DNA from: Rhizophagus clarus
Lineage: Eukaryota; Glomeromycota; Glomeromycetes; Glomerales; Glomeraceae
NCBI GenBank assembly: GCA_015698045.1
Contig: BLAL01000270.1
Span: 62,001 to 126,000 of the forward strand
DNA: 64,000 nt
Direction: 5' to 3'
Part shown: piece after piece, positions 25,593-36,367 of the stretch
Numbering within the stretch: the first letter of the stretch is position 1
Layout: the number at the start of each line of letters is the position of its first letter
The notes under the pieces: model-generated
Database searches by the model: none
The model's input: only the letters and a program-made list of their open reading frames with translations
Told to the model about the DNA's origin: nothing
Program-made: the position numbers and the translations under genes

Positions 25593-26942
25593 TTAAATCC
25601 ATTTGACTTGACGGAAGAATTCCCAGAGTTTACTTGCTTTATTTACATCAATGCGCAAAAGTTTCTGTGCATCACTCTTCTTGAATGGTAAGTTCCTCTG
25701 AACATATCTTCTAGCAGCAGAGACAAGTGTATGCTTTCCGGTCAAATATTGTACCGGCGTAAGACGTAATACTGAAACTACTTTTGCTTCAATCTCATGT
25801 AACTCATTATAATGAGGTAAGTGGGCGATATTAAGAGGTTGACCTTTCCAGGTTATATCTGGAGTATAATTATCCAAGATACTGTGATTTATGTTTAACT
25901 CTTTGATAACGGCTATTAATTCATCGTGTCGCATCGGTGGTGGTGGTGGTATTCTAACCGATTTGATATCGGTTGAAGTGATATCGGTATTAAAGATTGA
26001 TTCCAAAAGTCCTCGATCTGTCATTACCCTAGCCAAACTATTTCCTTTTCTCTTTCGTTCAGGTTTGATGACACCAGAACGTTTCACTCTAGCTTCTTTA
26101 TGATGACGTTGTTTTCTTGCTGATGTTTTTTCCTTGATCTTCAAGTTACCGTTTGGTTTCATATCTGATACTGATTCTGGTTCATTGTTTGATTCAATTA
26201 AAGAAATGTTTGAGAATTGAGAACTAGATGATGATGATGATGACATATGATTTTTAGAATATTGAAGAGAATCTACTGAATCGGTAGGAGACGTAGCGGG
26301 CGAAGTGTCATTGCTGCGTAAGATTGCAGCAGGATCTTTCATAACTGGTGTATAAACATCCACCTTGAGATTAATTCCTGGAGCATCTTTAGATGGTGCT
26401 CTCATTGGATAAGGATTTTTACGACATCTTCGTTTTCTGCCAGCATAAACCCTACGATCAATTTCCTTACCGAATTCAGTTGATGATGATGACATACTTT
26501 CATATTCTTCATCACATGAATTATCCAACATAAAATATATGCTCATTCTAGACAATTTTTTTGTATTAGTTTGCTCCGTTTCTGTAACTTCTTTTTTAAC
26601 ATCATCATTGGTATTATTTGACATCTTCCAAGTTGTAGGTCTTTCAATCGCTTTCAGGTGATCATCACTGTAACTCAAATAATGTTGCGCCACGTGATTT
26701 GAATGAGAATAACTTGCTATAGCCCTAGAAGAATTGTACGAATAAGGACCGTAATTCATTGAAGATTGAACCACGTGGGACTTGTGTGAAGTTTCCTTTG
26801 AGTTGGTGTAATAGGGTTCGTTACCTTTCATTGGTGACCAGATTTCAGACTTTGGTGGTGAAGGTGGAGGAGAGACTGGAGCAGGCGAATATCTTTGTTC
26901 TCCAGTATGAATGGTATAGTGGAGCCTCGTCTGATGATACAT
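25593..26942 (-). CDS. SWIRM-domain protein, Fun19/Laf1-like (paralog 3)
   Basis: Intronless, 449 residues, ATG at 26942. The C-terminal SWIRM domain is at residues 364-449 (LRLTPVQYLTGKHTL, KKSDAQKLLRIDVNKASKLW, ending VKWI). The blocks RKNPYPMRAPSKDAPGINL, ERKRKGNSLARVMTDRGLL and RIPPPPPM are kept, as is an N-terminal Ser-Pro motif (PVSPPPSPP). The KYRMR block of paralogs 1 and 2 is degenerate here (KKLSRMSIYFM). The N-terminus is Tyr/His/Ser-rich and a polyserine run lies mid-protein. It is noticeably more divergent than paralogs 1 and 2 and its codon use looks less extreme in AT, so it is probably an older member of the family. Expected nuclear chromatin-linked role as for the other copies. 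Confidence 0.9.
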   Translation of the reverse strand: MYHQTRLHYTIHTGEQRYSPAPVSPPPSPPKSEIWSPMKGNEPYYTNSKETSHKSHVVQSSMNYGPYSYNSSRAIASYSHSNHVAQHYLSYSDDHLKAIERPTTWKMSNNTNDDVKKEVTETEQTNTKKLSRMSIYFMLDNSCDEEYESMSSSSTEFGKEIDRRVYAGRKRRCRKNPYPMRAPSKDAPGINLKVDVYTPVMKDPAAILRSNDTSPATSPTDSVDSLQYSKNHMSSSSSSSSQFSNISLIESNNEPESVSDMKPNGNLKIKEKTSARKQRHHKEARVKRSGVIKPERKRKGNSLARVMTDRGLLESIFNTDITSTDIKSVRIPPPPPMRHDELIAVIKELNINHSILDNYTPDITWKGQPLNIAHLPHYNELHEIEAKVVSVLRLTPVQYLTGKHTLVSAARRYVQRNLPFKKSDAQKLLRIDVNKASKLWEFFRQVKWI

Positions 26943-27079
26943 TGTAGAGACTTTTTATTTTTTTTTTTTTTAAACGGATTATAAAACGAAAAAAGAGAAT
27001 GGATTATAGAATATGAATGTATTTATAAACGACAAAAAACTAACTTTGTTGTGAGGAATAAAAAAAAAAAAATTCTCTC

Positions 27080-27126
27080 AAAAGAAAAGAAAAGAAAAGA
27101 AGAAAAGAAAAGAAAAGAAAAGAAAG
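27080..27126. repeat. AAAAG microsatellite
   Basis: About nine AAAAG units with one imperfect step, 140-185 bp upstream of the SWIRM paralog 3 start, likely within its 5' leader or promoter. Confidence 0.8.
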
Positions 27127-28004
27127 TATTTTTATTTTATTGTTTATTTTATATTTTAGGCTTTGGTTTTTTTTTTGGAGAGAGATATATATTTTAGCCA
27201 AATGGTGAAAGAGCTTTTTAAAGGCTGAAGAAAAAAAAAAATCACGAGTATTTAGTGAGATTAAAAATGACGGTCAAAAAATTTAATTCATTAATTTTTT
27301 TAATGAATTAAAAATTTTATTTTTTTTTTGAGAGATTGATATTTTTTTTGAGGAACAATCCTTATTTATATTTGCAACGAATTTTGTTTTGTATAAAATT
27401 TAGTGTCACCCTTGATTAGTTTTGATCCGACTAGCCAATTTGGGACCATCACGGAGTTTTTATTATTATTTATCAGTAATTTAAAAATTTTGTCGTATGT
27501 TTAATTTTAAAACCTTTTGATCGCTTTTTTATACTAATAATATGCATGAAAAAGGTAAATTTGCCGGTATGTATTATATTCCTTTTTTATTGTATATTTA
27601 TAATTTGTTGAAGTATAACAAAGCATACAGTATTGAAAAGAGCAAGTTAAAATATTTAAAATATTTTTAAATATTTTTAATTTTTTTTTTTTTTTTTTTC
27701 CCTCTTATTTATAATTGTAATATATTTTTTTATAAATATGTACTTCAATATACATATACATTTGTAATGTAAAAAAAAAATGTTCATACGGTCGGCTAAA
27801 CCGTTGGGCCAAGCTTTAATGATATAATATAGACAATGGAAAATTCCAAATCATTGACAAATGAGTGAACTTACAGTAATTCATAAAGACACCTTAGGAT
27901 GGCTCTGCCCGAATTGTTTTTTTTTTTTTTTTTTGACTGGTAACATATTCGGGGATGTGCAACTGTGATAAATTTAGGTTTATAATAAATACACTGGTTA
28001 TTTG

Positions 28005-28043
<39 letters not shown>
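28005..28043. repeat. 39-base poly(A) tract
   Basis: One of the longest uninterrupted homopolymers in the window. No coding sequence or target-site duplication could be recognised beside it, so a retroposon tail is not supported. Confidence 0.85.
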
Positions 28044-28045
<2 letters not shown>

Positions 28046-28247
28046 ATTTGTTTGTAATTTTATATTCTAAAGAAAAAAAAAACTATGTAAATACAAATTA
28101 AATAATTTTAAATTTATTTTTGTTTCTTTAAAAGAATTTTTTTAAGCATTTATATTGTATATTATTTTATTTTTTTATATTTTTTTATTTTTTTTTTTAT
28201 TTTATTATTTTATAAAAATTCAAAATATAAAATAAAATAAAATAAAG

Positions 28248-28252
<5 letters not shown>

Positions 28253-28284
<32 letters not shown>
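28253..28284. repeat. TAA microsatellite
   Basis: About ten TAA triplets following an AAAAT-rich stretch. Confidence 0.85.
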
Positions 28285-28286
<2 letters not shown>

Positions 28287-31200
28287 AATATAATAAGACG
28301 TTTTTTGGTCATTCTCATCTGAAACCGCATCAATTTTTTTTTTTCTCCGAGTTTTAAAATATTTTTCATGTACGTAATAAAAAAAAAAATTTCTTTTTCA
28401 CTGTAGATACCGTTAGATGCAAGTTGAGAATAAAATGATGTAAAAGAAAAATCTTTTGGTCGCACAAATTTATCGTGAAATTCAAGTTATAAAATAATCA
28501 GCCACTGCGTCATTATCATAAACAAAATATCAAATATAAGGAAGAAAAGGATTTTTCCCAAATTTAATTGATCAAATATTACTAATAAAGAAATAAGGCG
28601 TTAACTGACCATGTAAAACCTAAAAAATTACGAAATAACAATCCATAATTTTCTTATTTGCGCCAGTTAACCTTGTAAGGATAATTTTTTTTTACTAAAA
28701 CGCTTGTCTTCTTAGAGATGTAAAAAGTTTGTCAAACTTTTATTTGTTTTTATTTATTTTTTTTTCCCAAGCATATCTCTACTTTTTAAATTTTAATAAT
28801 GGTAAAAAGTGTTGATGCGGTGTAATGCGCTTTTATACAATTATCACTTCTCTAATATACAATGTGTAAAATTAATAAGTTTGCCATGTGAGTAAATGTG
28901 AGTACGTGAAAAAAAAAACAATTACAATATATTAAAAATTCCTTACATCTCTCTCGGTTGCTGTAACGTACAGTATAAAAATTTTTTCAAGATTAAACAA
29001 GTGTCAAGACATTTTTATAACAACCATTTCGTCCATTAAACATATCATTATAAGGCTTTCGATAGTCAGTAATAAAAAGTTTCCAAATCCAGGTTTGAAT
29101 TAATTTCTCAGTCGAAAGTCGTTAAAAATTTTTGACCATCCTCTTTTTATGGGTAAAATATTTACGCGTACTTGATTTTTTTAACTATAAATGTACATGA
29201 TTTCATATGTTTTGTTTTAGCATAGAGATGAGATTCTGATGACGTATTGACATATACCGTTATAAATCCCGGAAATTTTTTAGCATTTTCCTATAACATT
29301 CACTTTGACTTTTCCTACGCTAATTCATAAACGTGAAATTGTGCCATAAAAAAATTTGATTTTCAAGATTTTCCGATTGTTAAATAAAGTGATAGCAATA
29401 GTAAATAGTTATGATTGAAAAAAAAAGGAATTGGGTTGAAATCGTTTAATACAAATTATGGCGTGATATTTAAATTACGTCTGTGCATAACTAAACTTTA
29501 TTAATTTATTTATGTTACAAGAGATCACATGGGGTTGTTTAAATTTGAAAATTAAAAATATCATCCCACTTAATTTCATCCATTAAAAGCAAGGATCCCA
29601 TAAAGTTTTGGGCGAGGTCCTCCAAAGATATTGTGAGATATATTTGTATTGTGTAACAATTTAAGAAATATACAAATAATAATTTTTTCGGGAGTTAATT
29701 CTTGTTATTTTCGTTTATTTGAAATTCAAAAAACTATCAATTCTATACTACAAACAATTCGGAACATTTGGAAACAATTTTTTTTTTTATAAAAAGCTTT
29801 GTTCAACCGTGTTACTTAATCAAAAATGCAGATTTCCATAAAAGATTCCGCGGAATTCACCTCGCTTGAAGCGACGGAAAATTGCGGTATATTTAATATA
29901 TTTTATATATATATTCTGTATGTCGATGATCGTATGCATCATATTTTGCGGGATTAACCGAAGGACAAGTACTTCTTTTTAAAGAAATTTATTAGTAAAC
30001 AATCATAAAATTAAGGGCTTGATTTGCAAAATGAGCTTGTTTCGATATATAATTACCCAAATAATAATAATAATTTGTCACCGTGTGTTTAAAAAGTGTT
30101 CGAAATCGAAAACAAAGGAACAAATAATTAAAAAGATTACTAAAAATATTTTTGATGGTTATCCAAAGGATCGTAGAAAGAATTAAGTGATAATGAAGAA
30201 GTATTATGAACAAATCAAGAAAAAATTATCCGATATATTTTTCCGAGCCATATTCGTCAAAAATTTTGCAGGTCAAATGTTATACAAACAATATAAAATG
30301 CACAAATCATCTAAATTACCAAATTTAGAACTTTGTTAAAATTATATAAATGGGTAATTCTAAGCGAAAACACATTTATTTGAATGTAAATCACGTTAGG
30401 TATCCTTTTGAACCGGATGAACCGGAAATAAATCAATTTTTTTTTTTTTTAAATCTATAATTGTGAGTAATTTTTAGTCATTATAAAGAAACATGTTGTA
30501 TATATTTTTTCGGCAGGGATGATCTAAATATCAAATATTTCGAAAAATTTTTGTTATCAGATTTTCTACCGATACACTAATGCTAATTTGTTTATTATTA
30601 TAAAATTATAATTTTTATTCGTCGTACCTATTAAATTAATACTTATATGCTGTTTCACAAAATTTTATCATTAAAACACTAGATGATGTTGTAATATGAG
30701 AGTTTTCTTGGGTGCCTCTCATATCTTAAGAGACTAGTAAAACTGTCGGATTTAAAATTTTTAATTAACCAATTAATAATAAATTCTAGATCAATCAAAT
30801 ACCGTTAGAATATCCTGTGTTCCTTTTTTTTTAGGGAAGCAATTCAATTACGCCAATGATCATCGTAAAAAAAAAGCCCCTTTTTTAAAAAATTTCCTAA
30901 TAAGTTTTTCCGAATCCGCACTTTTTGTCATTATTACAATATATTAATGTTAACGGTTAGTGATGATTGATCTTTTGAAATAATTTTATTTTATTTTATT
31001 TTTTTATTTTAAAAACTCCGATTTAACTCCGTTAATTTTATTTTATTTTATTTTTTTTTTTTCTATTTTAGATAAATGTTTACATACAAAGTCATCATCT
31101 TTAATTATAGTTAATTAACTTTTTTTTTTCTTTACCCCGGTTCAAATCATCTATAATCGTGAAAACATGGGCGTTTTTTTTGTAACCCGTACCAACCTTT

Positions 31201-31417
31201 TTACTTTATATGCAGACATTTCACAACTTAATTTCATTTTAGATCAAATCTATTCAGGGGAGTGATGTATAAAAATTTTTTACACTTGGGTTTATAAATA
31301 TTATTTATCATTTTTTTTTTTAAACGTGTAATACATTAGATAAGAAATATTCGTTTTGAAGATGAAAAATTGTGTAAACATTCATCTCCATTTGTTAAAG
31401 TTATGATAGTGTGAATG

Positions 31418-31451
<34 letters not shown>

Positions 31452-31614
31452 TATTAAAAGCTATTTTAGCACATTTCTTTCTAAAACTTTATTATTGGTA
31501 CTGTACAACAAATAAAATTTATACTACGTTATTCAAGTTAATAATTATCAGATAGATCTTTCGGCCATGTTTTTCATGTGTATATGTATGTATGCCGGCT
31601 GAAACTATTTAAAG

Positions 31615-31680
31615 TGTATATATATATATATATACGTATACATATATGTACATATACATATACATATTATACATATTATA
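31615..31680. repeat. TA/TATACA repeat block
   Basis: TA dinucleotides passing into ACATAT/TATACA variants over about 65 bp. Confidence 0.75.
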
Positions 31681-32836
31681 TTCAAATTGAATTCAAAAAA
31701 AAAAAATTTTTTTTTTTTAAACAAATATATATTTGGAATACAAGTAACTAACCAACTTCTTCTTTTACTTCTATAGAAGAATTGTGAATATTCTTAATTA
31801 ATCATCTGATCGAATCGAAAGACGAAAGGAACATTTTTTTTTATATCACGCCATTTAAATTCTCTTTGTGTCGATCAATCTAGAAAAATAAAAATTTATC
31901 GGTTACTTTTTCAAGTTGATGATTCTTTAAAAGTCAATTATTTACAATAAAATAAAAATTTATCATGACACTATCTATTATGATCGTTGATTCTATAATT
32001 AATTTTCGATCTCGATGAACTACAAATTTGTAATAAAATGGACGCGAAATTTTTCTGACCTTTCTATAAAAAAAAAAAAAAAAAATTTTTTTTTTTTTTT
32101 TTTTGGTTGAAATTTTTTGAGAATAAAAAAGGATAAAACGCGTCACGATGACAAGCACTATTTTGTCGATTTTTTACGGAAATTTCCGTTAAATCTGTAT
32201 GATTTTATTTTAAAAAAATTCTTTTCATATATTATTGGGGTTTTTTGAAACATGATAACTTTAATTTTGCAGAATCGTCACACGTTGTAAAAAAAAAAAA
32301 AACCATGAACAATAAAAAAAACGATAACTCGTGTGTGATACGACTTTTTATAACAAAATAAATACACCTTATTTGAACTGGTTTTACAATAAAGAATAAG
32401 ATTACTAATTGTTGAATGATATCTATACCTGATTTGTCAAATACTTTTATTTTTTGTTTAGTCCAAACGGCGTTTTTTTGATGTTCTTATCACATGTAAA
32501 ACTTTTTGGTTTTACAAGTTGTGTAATTTACACACGGATTTGAGTGTACGTGTAAAAAAAAAAAAGAGATTTTTGATAAAAACAAAAGATAACGAGAATG
32601 CTTAATGTACTTGATGTTAGCTAAATCTCTGGAAAAGAAAAAAAATTTTCCATTAACTTGGGAAAGTATTTTTTAATGTTTAACTAAATTTATATCAGGA
32701 AACTATGAAACTATCGGGAACCAAATTTCTAAAAGAATATTAAATTAGATCACATGATCATTTCTGGATATTGTGTGACTTTTCTGAGTCGAATAAGAGG
32801 ATAACTGGGAATGACCGGAATGACCGGTTGACCGGC

Positions 32837-32844
32837 TCACGTGA
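32837..32844. promoter_or_regulatory. TCACGTGA palindrome after GACCGG repeats
   Basis: Fourth copy of the octamer, about 1.8 kb upstream of SWIRM paralog 4. It is preceded by three near-copies of GACCGG, an unusually GC-rich patch for this spacer. Confidence 0.35.
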
Positions 32845-34449
32845 ATTTGACATTTTATTTTTATTTATTTTTAAAAAAAGATTTCTAAAAATTTGATCAC
32901 ACTACAGCATGTCATTGTATTATTTATCCTTGCTGCACGAGGAACCTAACCAAACAAATTATTCCTATTTTTTTTCTTTTTCTAAATTTGGTCCAATCAA
33001 ATTTGCAAAAAATATCTGCGATAAACGATATATATATGCGTGTGTATGTATGTATGTATATATATTTTTTTTTTTTTAAAAAAAAAAAAAAGTTTGAAGG
33101 ATCCATTTTTCGAAGATATCTTATATACAATTAATAGCATTTATTTACATTAATGACGGTAATCAAGCATGATTTTATCAGGATTAAAATATCTTTCGGC
33201 TATAAATATATTATCGTATGTACAAATATATATATTTATAATGAAGAAATAAATAAAGCAAATCTCGTGTTCAGATCATAATGTTTGAAATTTGTCCGCT
33301 TGAAAATAAATATCCTAACCGTTTCGATAGAACAAAGGAAAATCCTTGAATAATAAATAATATTTTTTTTTTTTAAAAAAAAAAAGGGGGGGGAACGAGA
33401 AGGAAAGATTTTTGAATTAAAAAATAAAATTTATTATTTATAATGTGAATTGATTATCTCTTCGATAGTGGTAATAAAGGAATCATGATAAAAAAAAAAA
33501 AATAAAAAAAAAAAATTTATTATTTTATTTTATTTAAAAATAATTATTTATTTATTTTATTTTTTTTTTTTTTTTCCTATTCATAGTAACATGCAGAACA
33601 ATAGAAAAACAAATTAAAAACCGTGGAAGAGCAAACATTTTAACGAATAAGATCTATTTTTTTAAATGTGATTAGTGATCCTATTTACCAATTTTACAGT
33701 TCATGTGACCGAAATTATCCAATCAAAGATGATCTTCCTCAAACTTTAATAATTTTGTATTACTGCAAAACGTTTATTTATAAACCATTCATAAGGGAAA
33801 ATATAAGACGAACTATCGATTTTATGAACGTGAAAATTGTTTTCTTAATACATGTAAATATTTTAATTGGTCCATCAAAAAATTGCTTTATTTAAGAAAA
33901 AGTTCCGAAAGTAGTAATAAATGTTTGATAGAATAAATAATGACATCAAATTATAAATTCGGTTATATAAAAATGACGAAATTTAATGTACAAATATTTA
34001 TTCATTTTAAAAATTCGATTAAAATTAAAAAAATTATTCACATTCAAAAAAAAAAAAAGGAGAAGAAAGGATGAAAAATAAATAAATTAAAATATAAAAT
34101 AAAAATAAATAAATAAATAAACAAAAATGTAGCGTAACTTTCAATGTCATGATCGGAGTCGATTCGCATTTCTTTATTTCAACAAAAGTAAAAAATAATA
34201 ACTCACATTGTTACCTTTTACCGTTTATGACTACTGTATTGATAAACATACATCTTGTAATTGAATTCGTCATCTTAGCGGTATTTCAAATTTTCGGATA
34301 ATAAAAATCAGCACCTTAAAATGAATTATCGCGTGCAAAAAAAAAAAAAAAAAAAAAATTTGATTCATATGTTGTGACAATATAAATACAACAAAATTTC
34401 TTTTGTTTTTTTATGATCGTTTGAAAAAAAAAAAATCCCATTAAACTTT

Positions 34450-34493
<44 letters not shown>

Positions 34494-34664
34494 GAAATAA
34501 AGAAAGAAACTTTTTTCATTAGGTTTCCGTATCTGATTTTTTAACGAGCTTTCCAAAAGTTCTATAAATAAATAAATAAATAAGTAAAATAATATACCTA
34601 TATATAGTTATATATATGTATACACACTTCATTTCGTTTTTGATTTATAAATTTGTTAAAAGTA

Positions 34665-35894
34665 ATGTACTCGCAATACAATAGTAAATTTTATAACTAC
34701 GGTAATTGTAGTAGTTTAGTTTCGCAAACACCTTCACCGCCTATATCGACACCAACTTCGCCAAATGATGATTTCGTGACAAGACGAAAGAATAATTTTG
34801 TAGATTCTTTCACCTTAAAAAATTCATCATTTAATTCTTTATATCAAAAACCTAAACCAATAACTCAAATTTATTCTCCGACGACGACAAATTTTGATCA
34901 TAATTCACAAACGGATTGTTTTAGTCAAAGTTCACGACTATCAATTAAAATGTTATTATCTGAACCTACTCAGGATTTACCTAGAAATCCGTCTGAAGGA
35001 TCGTCATCAATTCACGAAATTAAAAGTGCTGTGCCGCACTGTATGGGAGGCACAAATGGTGATATACATGCAAAAATTTCCACATGCTTGATCAATAATG
35101 GAACAACATTGACTCCAGAAAAAACAACAATGCAAACTACGGCCAAATCAGATGCATCCGAGATTGAACCTAATTTTGATAATAAAATTCATGTTGTAGG
35201 ACGAAACCTTTGTTCTCGCGTAAAACAATATCAAAAAATTGCACCAAACCTAAGAATTGGCACGGAATCATCTGATGATTCGTCTTCTCTAATGAAGATA
35301 AATTATTTATTAAATTCACCAATTAACTCCCCTCTTAATCCGACTTCTCCAATGAGTTCACTCCTTTCAAAAGTACAAAAATCAAATATTTCTAAAATTC
35401 GAAATTTTGATAAACCATTTTCTGAAAGAAAAAGAAAGAGCAATAGTTTGGCTAGGGTAATGCAAGACCGTGGATTATTAAAATCCACATTAAATATTAC
35501 CTCAACAACATTTACCGAAACGAAATCAGTACTTTTTCCAACTCCACCTACAATGGAAATTAATGAACTCAAAAAAAGCATTGAAGATTTAAATATTGAA
35601 ACAACTTGTTTAGATAATGCTGATATAAATGTCAAATGGAAGGGACAACCTCTCAACATTATTCATTTAACACATTATCCCCTCTTACATCCGAAAGAGG
35701 CACACGTGACTTCTATATTGCGTTTAACCCCAGTACAATATTTAACATCAAAATATGTTTTAATCTCTTCCGCAAGAAGATATGTTAAAAAGAATTTACC
35801 GTTTCGTAAGAGCGATGCACAAAAATTATTAAGAATTGATGTAAATAAAGCAAGTAAGCTTTGGGAATTCTTTCAACAAGTTAAATGGATCTAG
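34665..35894 (+). CDS. Divergent SWIRM-domain protein, Fun19/Laf1-like (paralog 4)
   Basis: Intronless, 409 residues from the first in-frame ATG (34665); an upstream TTG would add four residues but is not a likely start. The SWIRM domain is at residues 324-409 (LRLTPVQYLTSKYVL, RKSDAQKLLRIDVNKASKLW, ending VKWI). The block ERKRKSNSLARVMQDRGLL is kept. The proline block is altered (VLFPTPPTM instead of RIPPPPPM), and the basic RKNPYPKKAPSK block and the KYRMR block are missing or unrecognisable. An N-terminal Ser/Pro motif (PSPPISTPTSP) remains. It is the only copy on the + strand and the most divergent, suggesting an inverted duplication with loss of N-terminal modules. The SWIRM core is intact, so it is probably functional with changed partners. 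Confidence 0.88.
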   Translation: MYSQYNSKFYNYGNCSSLVSQTPSPPISTPTSPNDDFVTRRKNNFVDSFTLKNSSFNSLYQKPKPITQIYSPTTTNFDHNSQTDCFSQSSRLSIKMLLSEPTQDLPRNPSEGSSSIHEIKSAVPHCMGGTNGDIHAKISTCLINNGTTLTPEKTTMQTTAKSDASEIEPNFDNKIHVVGRNLCSRVKQYQKIAPNLRIGTESSDDSSSLMKINYLLNSPINSPLNPTSPMSSLLSKVQKSNISKIRNFDKPFSERKRKSNSLARVMQDRGLLKSTLNITSTTFTETKSVLFPTPPTMEINELKKSIEDLNIETTCLDNADINVKWKGQPLNIIHLTHYPLLHPKEAHVTSILRLTPVQYLTSKYVLISSARRYVKKNLPFRKSDAQKLLRIDVNKASKLWEFFQQVKWI

Positions 35895-36070
35895 AAACAT
35901 CTTCTGAGAAGATGTATCGTATTTACTAAAAATTATATTTCATTATTTATTTTATGCAATGTTAGCTCATTATACATATGTGAGATAGGTAATTTGATAA
36001 TAGGATGTATTGTCTTTCTGGTTTCATTTGTTGTTTTTTTTTTTGTTTCAGAACCAATTAATTTTTTTTT

Positions 36071-36101
<31 letters not shown>

Positions 36102-36308
36102 TTATTATTTATCCGTATGCCATTTATTTATTTATTTATTTATTTTAAATAAATAATCAAAAGATGTAATTGGTGTTTTAGTTATATGTTTATGTAAAAA
36201 AAAATTCATGAATGACGTAATAGGCTATTATAGAAGCACATAACAATTAATTTATAAGATACTTAATACTATTTCAAATTATATTAAAAATTTTTTAAAC
36301 AAAGTAAG

Positions 36309-36367
<59 letters not shown>

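Larger units (their letters stand above)
26943..34664. other. 7.7-kb divergent spacer between SWIRM paralogs 3 and 4
   Basis: Head-to-head spacer, so it includes the upstream regions of both flanking SWIRM genes. It holds AAAAG repeats (27080-27126), a 39-base A run (28005-28043), a TAA microsatellite (28253-28284), a 31-base A run (31418-31448), TA-rich repeats (31615-31680), a GACCGG-rich patch ending in TCACGTGA (32811-32844), and many A/T pairs. No gene could be supported; frames such as 29992-30213 and 33668-33895 lack domains. Confidence 0.6.

Noticed and set aside
28005-28043. 39-base poly(A) as a retroposon tail
   Set aside because: No coding or tRNA-like head and no flanking direct repeats seen; homopolymers are common throughout this DNA.
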